Below, in pieces: positions 10,270-16,874 of a DNA stretch of 24,679 nt. This stretch comes from Armatimonadota bacterium (lineage in GTDB: Bacteria > Sysuimicrobiota > Sysuimicrobiia > Sysuimicrobiales > Kaftiobacteriaceae), in NCBI GenBank assembly GCA_020028535.1, contig JAIBHM010000008.1, positions 1 to 24,679 on the forward strand, written 5' to 3'. A program made the position numbers and the translations under genes. The notes below the pieces were generated by a model. It was not told the origin of the DNA, searched no databases, and saw only the letters and a list, made by a program, of their open reading frames with translations. Within the stretch, counting starts at the first letter, position 1. Each line of letters opens with the position of its first letter.

Positions 10270-12308
10270 GCTCTCGCCGCCTCGCTCACGCGCCGCCGCA
10301 TCGAGACCGTGGTACCGATCGGGGACGGGGAGACCTCGACGCCACTCATCAGCGCGCCAACCAGTAGCAGGCCTCGTCCGCGATTACTGCCTCGCGAAGG
10401 CCGCCAGTGTCCCGAGTCGCTGACCGCGATCACCACCTCGCCGGCTTCCAGAGACGCCTTGACTTCCACATCGCCTGGGCTGAGCCCGTAGGCGTGCTCA
10501 ACCGTATTTGAAGCAGCCTCACAGACCGCGACCGCAATGTGATAGGCATCTTGCCGCTCAATGCCTGCCTGGTCCAGCCACCGTCGCAGCGCATGCCGGA
10601 TCGCCGGCACGGAAAGAGGATCCGCGGGCAGCCGGATGCTCAGCCGGGACGGATCAAGCCGGGTCGCCTTCAGCGCAAGGAGCGCGACGTCGTCGCCGGT
10701 CGGCTTCCCGTGCAGGATGTCGGCGAGTATGTGGTCCAGCAGCGCCTCGAGATCGCCGTTCCCACGCATCGCCACCTGGACCAGCTTCCTCAACCCATCG
10801 TCGATCGGCATGCCGCGCGTCTCGACCAGGCCGTCCGTGTACAGCAGCATGGTCGATCCCGGTTCGAGGCGGGCCGCAGCCGTGCCGGGGTATATCGGTG
10901 TGCGCACACCGCGCAGCGGCGGAGCGCCGCCCTCGAGAAACTTTGCCGTTCCGTCGGGTCCAATCACAAGGGGCGGCGGATGCCCCGCGTTCGCGTAGCG
11001 AACGTCCCACGTCGCAGGATCGAAGACTGCGTAGAACACGGTGGCCATGTCGGAGGTGTCGATGAGTCCGGTCAGCCGTTGGATGACGGCGTCGGGGGGG
11101 TAGCCTTCCAGCGCATAGGCTCGCAGGGCGTTGCGTAGCTGGCCCATCACTGCGGCTACGCGCACTCCGCGTCCGGCGACGTCCCCCATCACGAGGCCCA
11201 TTCGCCCGCCGGGCAGGTGGAAGAGATCGTACCAATCTCCGCCCACCGCCTCGGGCGTGGCCGGTAGATATCGCGCTGCCGTGGATACTCCGGGTAGTGA
11301 CGGCAGCGATTGCGGCAGGAGGCTGCGCTGCAAGGTCTCCGCGACCGCGCGCTCGCGCTCGTACAGCCGCGCGTTATCAATCGCCAGCGCCGCCCGCCGG
11401 CAGAGGGCCTCAGCGAACTCGAGGTCCTCTTTTGAAAAGGTCCGGGTGTTCGAGCTGTAGATCACAGCGCCCAACACACGCCCACGGGCCAGCAGGGGAA
11501 CAATCATGCCGCTGCGGATCCCGGGGTCGCCCAGCAGGCCGGCGGAAGAAGGCGTTGCATCTGAAATCTCGGGGATCAGGAGCGATTCGCCCGTGCGCAA
11601 CACGGACGCGACCGGGCCGCTGCGCGCCGGATCAATCGGCGTGTGGGAGAGTTGGTCCCAAACCTGCTGTTCGCGCGTCGGATCGACATGCGCGACCTCC
11701 AGGCGCCGGATGATGCCGTCTTCTCGAAGGATGAGCCCCACGGCCAGCTCGGCTACCTGAGGCACGGACATACGGACCAGGTTGACCAGGGCCGCCTCCG
11801 CGTCGAATGCGGCGGTGAACGCGCGGCTGGCGTCGGCCAGGAGGCGGAGGGCGCTGGTGCGCTGATCGACGATGTGTTCGAGCTGCGTGGCATGGTGTTC
11901 CAGTTCCTCGCGCTGCAGGTCGACCTGCCGCCGCAGCTGACGGACCTGCAGCGCACGGCGAAGCGACGCCACGAAGTACTCACGGTCGATCGGCTTCGCG
12001 ATGAAGTCGTAGGCTCCGCCGCGCAGCGCCTGAACGGCCAGGTCGTGCTCTCCGTGGCCGGTGATCAAGAGCGTCGGGACGTCCGGCCGCAGGTCGCGGA
12101 TACGTTCCAGCAAGGCGAGACCGTCGATCCCCGGCATCTTGATGTCCGTCACGACGGCATCATAGTCGGTCGCAGCGATGCGAGCGAGCGCCTCCGTGGC
12201 GTCGTCCACCGCCTCGACCTCCACCTCACTCATGCGCAGGCGCAGCATCTCCGGCAGCGCCTCAAGCAGCATGCGGTCGTCATCTACGAGCAGAATTCGT
12301 GCGGTCAT
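10266..12308 (-). CDS. REC-GAF-PP2C (SpoIIE/RsbU-type) phosphatase with C-terminal RsbW-like HATPase
   Basis: A 680-residue multidomain regulator. Residues 1-125 form a receiver (LLVDDD, phospho-acceptor D55 in VVTDIKMPG, LLITGHG, FIAKPID). A coiled coil leads to a GAF domain (about 165-310), a SpoIIE-type PP2C phosphatase (about 335-530, with GGDWYDLFHLPGGR and VMGDVAGRG) and a C-terminal HATPase of the RsbW kind (AVCEAASNTVEHAYG, then DSGHWRP and GRGLLLV). It thus joins a phosphatase and an anti-sigma-like Ser kinase for the STAS protein in one chain, controlled by phosphorylation of its receiver. The ATG at 12308 directly precedes the receiver; an in-frame GTG at 12347 would overlap the kinase gene by 32 nt. 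The likely phosphate donor is the histidine kinase just upstream. Confidence 0.93.
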   Translation of the reverse strand: MTARILLVDDDRMLLEALPEMLRLRMSEVEVEAVDDATEALARIAATDYDAVVTDIKMPGIDGLALLERIRDLRPDVPTLLITGHGEHDLAVQALRGGAYDFIAKPIDREYFVASLRRALQVRQLRRQVDLQREELEHHATQLEHIVDQRTSALRLLADASRAFTAAFDAEAALVNLVRMSVPQVAELAVGLILREDGIIRRLEVAHVDPTREQQVWDQLSHTPIDPARSGPVASVLRTGESLLIPEISDATPSSAGLLGDPGIRSGMIVPLLARGRVLGAVIYSSNTRTFSKEDLEFAEALCRRAALAIDNARLYERERAVAETLQRSLLPQSLPSLPGVSTAARYLPATPEAVGGDWYDLFHLPGGRMGLVMGDVAGRGVRVAAVMGQLRNALRAYALEGYPPDAVIQRLTGLIDTSDMATVFYAVFDPATWDVRYANAGHPPPLVIGPDGTAKFLEGGAPPLRGVRTPIYPGTAAARLEPGSTMLLYTDGLVETRGMPIDDGLRKLVQVAMRGNGDLEALLDHILADILHGKPTGDDVALLALKATRLDPSRLSIRLPADPLSVPAIRHALRRWLDQAGIERQDAYHIAVAVCEAASNTVEHAYGLSPGDVEVKASLEAGEVVIAVSDSGHWRPSRGSNRGRGLLLVGALMSGVEVSPSPIGTTVSMRRRVSEAARA

Positions 12309-12315
12309 AGGCGGC

Positions 12316-13494
12316 TCAGACAAACACCGGCGCGGAGGCGTGCTCACCGCCGAGCGGAAGCGTGATGGTGAACGTGGCGCCCTCTCCCGGCGGGGTGGTC
12401 ACCCCGATCGTACCGTTATGGTCTTTGATGATCCCGTAGGCAATCGAGAGCCCGAGACCGGTCCCTTTGCCGACCTCCTTGGTGGTGAAGAACGGGTCGA
12501 AGATGCGCTGCCCGAGCTCCGGCGGTATCCCGGGGCCTGTGTCACTGAACCTGATGATAACGGCTGCGCCGTCCACCCGGGAGCGGATGTGAATCACCTT
12601 GCGCGGCGAGTCGGTGAGCGCGTCGCGCGCGTTGGTGAGCAGGTTGACAAACACCTGCTCCAGTTGGATAGGGCTGGCTGTGACCATCGGGTCGGCCTCC
12701 GTCAGATCGAGGTCGAGCGCAATCTGGCGCAGGCGTATCTGCTCCGAAATCAGGGACAGCGCGCGGCGGACCACCTGATTGATCGCCACGGGTTCTTTGC
12801 TCACCGGCGCCACACGGCCGAAGGTGCGCAGGTGGGAGATGATCTCGGTCGCCTTGCGGACCTGCTGCATGGCCGTGCGCAGGTCGTGCATGATGCGCTG
12901 CTTGTCCAGTTGGCCGTGCTGGATGAAGTCAATCACGTTGCCGAGGAACAGCCCGATGTTGTTGAGCGGATTGTTCAGCTCGTGGGCGACCCCGGTGGTC
13001 AGCTCGCCGAGCGTCGCCAGCTTGCCGGCCTGGATCAGCTGCTCCTGCTTGTCGCGCAGCTCGTGCTCCCGGCGCTGCACTTCTTCAGTGGTCTCGCGCA
13101 GGTCGCCCATGATGTGAATCATCGCCTTCCGGCTGCGCTCCAGCCGCAGATTGCTCTCATGGGAGTCCTGCAGGATATGCAGCAAGGCGCGCCGAGACCC
13201 ATCCAGCCGGCCGGCCTGCAGGCCGAGACGGCGGCGGTCTTGTTCGTAGTCGGCGAGGATGTGGATCATCGCCTTGCGCTGGCGTCCCAGGCGGGTGTTG
13301 AGCAGTTGAAGATCATTCACGATGTGCAGGAGCGCGCGCCGCTGCTCGTCACCCCGGTGCAGGCGCGCCGTCAGGTCGCGCACCTGCTCGCGCAGCCGCT
13401 CCGCCTCGGCGCGCGTCGACGCGGTCTCCGAGCGAAGCGCGTCCGCCTCGTCCCAGGCGAAGGGCGGTTCCTGCACCAAGTTGGCGATGGTCAT
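12316..13494 (-). CDS. Soluble histidine kinase with repeated N-terminal coiled coil
   Basis: A 392-residue kinase without membrane segments. Residues 20-150 are a long coiled coil holding four copies of R[RK]A[LM][LI]HI, starting at 52, 73, 101 and 122. The HisKA box is TTGVAHELNNPLNNIGL with phospho-His 171. The HATPase domain has VNLLTNARDAL, FSDTGPGIP, DPFFTTKEVG and GKGTGLGLSI. It should phosphorylate a receiver, most plausibly that of the next gene, 7 nt downstream. Its ATG overlaps the stop of the triple-PAS gene as ATGA, suggesting that the PAS protein supplies the sensing that this kinase lacks. The ribosome binding site, if any, lies inside the PAS gene. Confidence 0.94.
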   Translation of the reverse strand: MTIANLVQEPPFAWDEADALRSETASTRAEAERLREQVRDLTARLHRGDEQRRALLHIVNDLQLLNTRLGRQRKAMIHILADYEQDRRRLGLQAGRLDGSRRALLHILQDSHESNLRLERSRKAMIHIMGDLRETTEEVQRREHELRDKQEQLIQAGKLATLGELTTGVAHELNNPLNNIGLFLGNVIDFIQHGQLDKQRIMHDLRTAMQQVRKATEIISHLRTFGRVAPVSKEPVAINQVVRRALSLISEQIRLRQIALDLDLTEADPMVTASPIQLEQVFVNLLTNARDALTDSPRKVIHIRSRVDGAAVIIRFSDTGPGIPPELGQRIFDPFFTTKEVGKGTGLGLSIAYGIIKDHNGTIGVTTPPGEGATFTITLPLGGEHASAPVFV

Positions 13495-14825
13495 GCCCCT
13501 TGCGACGGCCGGGACTGCGTCCTTTCGAGGTCGCGGCGCAACTGCTCGAGCTCTTTCTCTAGCGCGATCATCTTCAGCTCGCGGCCGACGACGACTTCTT
13601 CGAACTTCTCGAGGTCGAGAATCTTCTCCTGAAGCTCCTGCTTGGACTTTTCCAGGTCCCGCACGACCTGTTCGTAGGCGCGCATGTCGCGCAGGATGCC
13701 GATGGCGCCGATCACCTTCCCGTCGGTGTCCCGCAGTGCCGAGGCGTTGAGGCTGGTGGGGATGACCTCCCCGCTCGCGCTGCGGGGATTCAGGCGGGCG
13801 TTCCGGGTGACGCCCCTCTCCACGACCTCCTGCAGCGCCGCCAGGAACTCGCGTGTCTCCTCGGGGGAAATGAAACGCGACAGCGACTGTTCGATCAGCT
13901 CGTCCGGGCGGAAGCCCAGCAGCGTGAAGACCGCGTCGTTCGCCTGCAGAATCTTTCCCTCGAGGTCCGAGACGAACACCGGGTCGGGCGCGTTTTTGAT
14001 CAGGCTCTCCGCGTACGCGCGGGCCTTGTCGAGCTCGCGCATGTCGCGCAGGATGCCGATCGCGCCGATCACCTTCCCGTCAGTATCGCGAAGGGCGGAG
14101 GCATTCAGCGTCGTAGGGATGACTTCACTACTGGCGCTCAGCGGGTTCAGGCGGGCGTCGCGCGTGACGCCCTTCTCCACGACCTCGCGCAGCGCCGCCA
14201 GGAACTCGCGCGTCTCTTCGGGCGAGATAAACCGCGAGAGAGACTGCTCGATCAGCTCATCAGGGCGGAAGCCCAGCAGCTTGGATACCGCATCGTTGGC
14301 CTGCAGGATCTTTCCTTCCAGGTCGGAGACGAACACGGGGTCGGGCGCGTTCTTGATGAGGCTCTCCGCGTAGGAGCGAGCCTTGTCCAGCTCGCGCATG
14401 TCGCGCAGGATGCCGATGGCGCCGATGACGTTCCCATCCGGGTCCCGCAGCGCCGAGGCGTTCAGCGTGGTGGGGATGACCTCACCGCTTGCGCTGCGGG
14501 GGTTCAGGCGGGCATTCCGGGTGACGCCCTTCTTCACCACTTCCTGCAGCGCCGCAAGGAACTCGCGCGTTTCTCTGGGCGAGATGAAACGGGACAGCGA
14601 CTGCTCGATGAGCTCGTCCTGCCGGAAACCGAGGAGCTTACTGACTGCACCATTGGCCTGGAGGATCTTCCCCTCGAGATCGGAGACGAAGACCGGATCC
14701 GGGGCGTTCGCGATGATAATGTCTGCGACGAGAGCCGTGTTTGATCCCGTCCCGTTGCCGCCCTCGCGGCGGCCGCGTGTGATCTTTGCGGACAAAAGCT
14801 CGGACGTGCCTCGCCGCCTGGCCAT
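13491..14825 (-). CDS. Triple-PAS sensor protein with C-terminal coiled coil
   Basis: A 444-residue protein with no kinase, cyclase or other catalytic domain. After a basic Ser/Arg-rich start it has three PAS domains in a 119-residue period, each beginning NAPDPVFVSDLEGKILQAN and ending IGAIGILRDMRE, followed by a C-terminal coiled coil (about residues 385-435). PAS domains bind small ligands or cofactors such as haem or flavin; which applies here cannot be told. The near-identity of the copies implies recent duplication. Its stop overlaps the kinase ATG, so it likely signals to that kinase through coiled-coil contact. The ATG at 14825 is preferred over the TTG just before it. The ribosome binding site is a G-rich stretch. 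Confidence 0.9.
   Translation of the reverse strand: MARRRGTSELLSAKITRGRREGGNGTGSNTALVADIIIANAPDPVFVSDLEGKILQANGAVSKLLGFRQDELIEQSLSRFISPRETREFLAALQEVVKKGVTRNARLNPRSASGEVIPTTLNASALRDPDGNVIGAIGILRDMRELDKARSYAESLIKNAPDPVFVSDLEGKILQANDAVSKLLGFRPDELIEQSLSRFISPEETREFLAALREVVEKGVTRDARLNPLSASSEVIPTTLNASALRDTDGKVIGAIGILRDMRELDKARAYAESLIKNAPDPVFVSDLEGKILQANDAVFTLLGFRPDELIEQSLSRFISPEETREFLAALQEVVERGVTRNARLNPRSASGEVIPTSLNASALRDTDGKVIGAIGILRDMRAYEQVVRDLEKSKQELQEKILDLEKFEEVVVGRELKMIALEKELEQLRRDLERTQSRPSQGA
13681..14708 (-). repeat. Three tandem 357-bp repeats encoding the PAS domains
   Basis: Matching points in successive copies are exactly 357 bp apart (for example 14695, 14338 and 13981). The third unit is slightly shorter because it runs into the coiled coil. 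Nucleotide identity between copies is high over their full length, as expected from recent in-frame tandem duplication; such repeats can also collapse or expand in assemblies. Confidence 0.88.
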
Positions 14826-14878
14826 CAACGCCCCCCCGTAGGACCCGATATAAGCCGCTTTTTCCCGACAGCCAGGCT

Positions 14879-14904
14879 CCTAAACATCAAACACAACGGT
14901 TAGG
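14879..14904. repeat. Imperfect inverted repeat between amidohydrolase and PAS genes
   Basis: CCTAAAC (14879-14885) and GGTTAGG (14898-14904) are complementary except at one position, around a 12-nt spacer. It lies in the only gap (14826-14906) upstream of the four-gene signalling operon and could be an operator or a weak terminator. A TTATAT -10-like box occurs nearby on the minus strand, but no -35 matches it. Confidence 0.3.
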
Positions 14905-14906
14905 TG

Positions 14907-16115
14907 TCAGCCCTCCACGGCAGCGACGAGCTGTCCCTGGCGGATCACCGCGTGAGGCGGCCCGTGGTGGCGGAAAGCCTCGAGGAGATCGGGCGCCTCC
15001 AGCACGACGAGATCCGCAGCCCCGCCGGGCCGGAGTTCATGCGGAGGCAGCCCAAGCGCCCGCGCCGCATCCCGCGTCACCATGTCGTAGAGGCGCTCCC
15101 GGTCGTGCTCGGTTGTCATCCAGAACAGGTGGCTTGCCAGGAATGCTACTTCGAGCATGTTATGTCGTCCGTAGGGATAGTAGGCGTCCGAGATGTCATC
15201 CTGCCCCAGGCAGACAGTGATGCCCGCGGCCATGAGATCACGCACCGGCACATGAAGGGGACCTGTATGCGGATTGGTGACGACGGCGAGCCGGGCGGCC
15301 TGGAGCAACGCGATGATGTCGCGAAGGTAAGACGCGTCGTAGCGCGCCATCGCCCGAGCGTGATGGGCCACCACCCGCCCCTCCCAGCCGGCGTCAATCG
15401 TCTTGCGCGCCAGCAACTCCAGAGTCCGAAGAGCCGGGTTTCCCGCGTCATCAACAAGCATCGAAATGGGACGATCGGAATCCACGGCGATCTGAAACAT
15501 CGCGTCGATGTGAGCCTGCGCATCGCGAGGCGAGGCTTCGATCCACGGAATGCCTCCCACGACATCGGCCCCGCGCTCCACGGCCTCCCGGACCAGCGCT
15601 GCGGCCCCCGGTTCACGGACCACCCCCTCCTGAGGAAATGCCACCACCTCCACGGTGACCTCGCGGGCGAACTCCGTGCGCGCCTGCAGCAGCGCCGCGA
15701 CCCCTTCGAGGCGGGCCCTCCGGTCTACGTCGGCAAACGCCCGGACGTGGGTGACGCCAAAGGTGACGGCCTCTCGGAGCGCGGTGCGAACGTTTGGCAG
15801 GATCCAGTCGCGATGATAGCGCTCCTTCACGCGCGCGGCGAGATCGATGGCCAGATGCGCCTCCGCCATCTCAGCGCCGTGATAGGCGCGCAGGGCTTCT
15901 TCATCGAGCATCCTCAGCGTGTACACCTTGTCCAGATGGAGGTGAGGGTCGACGAATGATGGCGTGACCAAACGGCCTGCCGCGTCGACGTCTCGCGCGG
16001 CCGGCCCGAGCCGGGAGTGCATCGCGGCAATCCGCCCCGCCGTGATCCCGATGTCGGTGAGGTCGGAGGCGCCGCGCGTACGCGCGTTCCTGATGGCGAG
16101 GTCGAAGGAAGACAC
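14907..16115 (-). CDS. Cytosine deaminase-like amidohydrolase (CodA clade)
   Basis: About 402 residues of a metal-dependent TIM-barrel hydrolase. It opens with the usual beta-sandwich strand (FDLAIRNARTRG), then FVDPHLHLDK with the metal-binding His pair (H58, H60), RVVAHHARAM with the later metal His, and CLGQDDISDAYYPYG with the catalytic Asp. These match the order in E. coli CodA. The segment equivalent to CodA IHCDE, which supplies a metal His and a catalytic Glu, reads SMLVD here, so the substrate or chemistry may differ. It ends with the second beta-sandwich part (GAADLVVLEAPD). The start is uncertain: the GTG at 16115, 7 nt after the PrsW stop, best fits the domain; ATG 16172 and GTG 16211 are in frame upstream. 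Confidence 0.85.
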   Translation of the reverse strand: MSSFDLAIRNARTRGASDLTDIGITAGRIAAMHSRLGPAARDVDAAGRLVTPSFVDPHLHLDKVYTLRMLDEEALRAYHGAEMAEAHLAIDLAARVKERYHRDWILPNVRTALREAVTFGVTHVRAFADVDRRARLEGVAALLQARTEFAREVTVEVVAFPQEGVVREPGAAALVREAVERGADVVGGIPWIEASPRDAQAHIDAMFQIAVDSDRPISMLVDDAGNPALRTLELLARKTIDAGWEGRVVAHHARAMARYDASYLRDIIALLQAARLAVVTNPHTGPLHVPVRDLMAAGITVCLGQDDISDAYYPYGRHNMLEVAFLASHLFWMTTEHDRERLYDMVTRDAARALGLPPHELRPGGAADLVVLEAPDLLEAFRHHGPPHAVIRQGQLVAAVEG

Positions 16116-16122
16116 CGAAGAG

Positions 16123-16824
16123 CTACGGGATGCGTCGAGCCGCGGCGAGAGGCTTGCCGAGCCGTTGGTCATCAAGGGCCAGTGCGCGGCGGACGTAATG
16201 CAGGCTGGCACGCCACAGGAGGAAGATGAAGGGGATGATGGTCAGGGCGAGCCAGGTACCGGTGAAGATCGCCGCGTCATAGGCGGCGTGCGCGGCGGCC
16301 GCAAGGAGCAAGCCGCCGAAGAACCAGAGCGGGCCCGAGCGCCCCGCGAACTTCGCGACGCCAACATAAAAACCCATGACGGCGCCGAAAAATGCATGTC
16401 CCGGCACGGAGAGCACGGCGCGCAGGATGGCCACATCCGTGCCGCCCTGCAGCACGTATCCGATGTTCTCGACGGTGGCGAATCCGAGCGAGGCGGTTAC
16501 AGCGTAGAGAATGCCGTCCATGACCTCGTCGAAGTGCGCGTGGCGGAAGACGCTCAGATACAGCGCGCCGAGTTTCGCCGACTCTTCGACCGCGCCGATG
16601 ATGAGCGCGGCGAGCGCGGTCGAGGGGGCAAACGAGTCGGCCAGGTCGATGCCGGCGGCGCGGAATGCCAGCGCCTCGATGAACACGGCGCCGATCGCGG
16701 CAAGCCCGCCGATGACGAACACCCGGCCCACGAGGTGACGGGGTTCCGGCCTGAGGTGATCGCGGCGGCGGAAGTACCAGACCCAGAAAACCCCCGGCGC
16801 GATCGCGAGGGCGAGCAGCCACAT
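16123..16824 (-). CDS. prsW: PrsW-family intramembrane metalloprotease
   Basis: A 233-residue membrane protein with about seven hydrophobic segments. It carries the conserved PrsW motifs in order: VEESAKLG (E80, E81), DGILYAVTASLGFATVENIGY (E119), GHAFFGAVMGFYVG (H143) and HAAYDAA (H179). The B. subtilis homologue cleaves the anti-sigma factor RsiW in the membrane, but many family members have unknown substrates. No anti-sigma factor is encoded nearby in this window, so a role in freeing a sigma factor is only inferred. The ATG at 16824 follows AGGGCGG and lies 50 nt after the aconitase stop on the same strand, so co-transcription is possible. The stop is 7 nt before the preferred start of the amidohydrolase. 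Confidence 0.9.
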   Translation of the reverse strand: MWLLALAIAPGVFWVWYFRRRDHLRPEPRHLVGRVFVIGGLAAIGAVFIEALAFRAAGIDLADSFAPSTALAALIIGAVEESAKLGALYLSVFRHAHFDEVMDGILYAVTASLGFATVENIGYVLQGGTDVAILRAVLSVPGHAFFGAVMGFYVGVAKFAGRSGPLWFFGGLLLAAAAHAAYDAAIFTGTWLALTIIPFIFLLWRASLHYVRRALALDDQRLGKPLAAARRIP

Positions 16825-16874
16825 GGCCGCCCTATTTCGCGGAGGAGAATGCGAACCCTACAGGGGTGCAGCGA

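Noticed and set aside
12178..13632. Plus-strand open frame of 484 codons
   Set aside because: Antisense across the histidine kinase and parts of its neighbours; no domain features.
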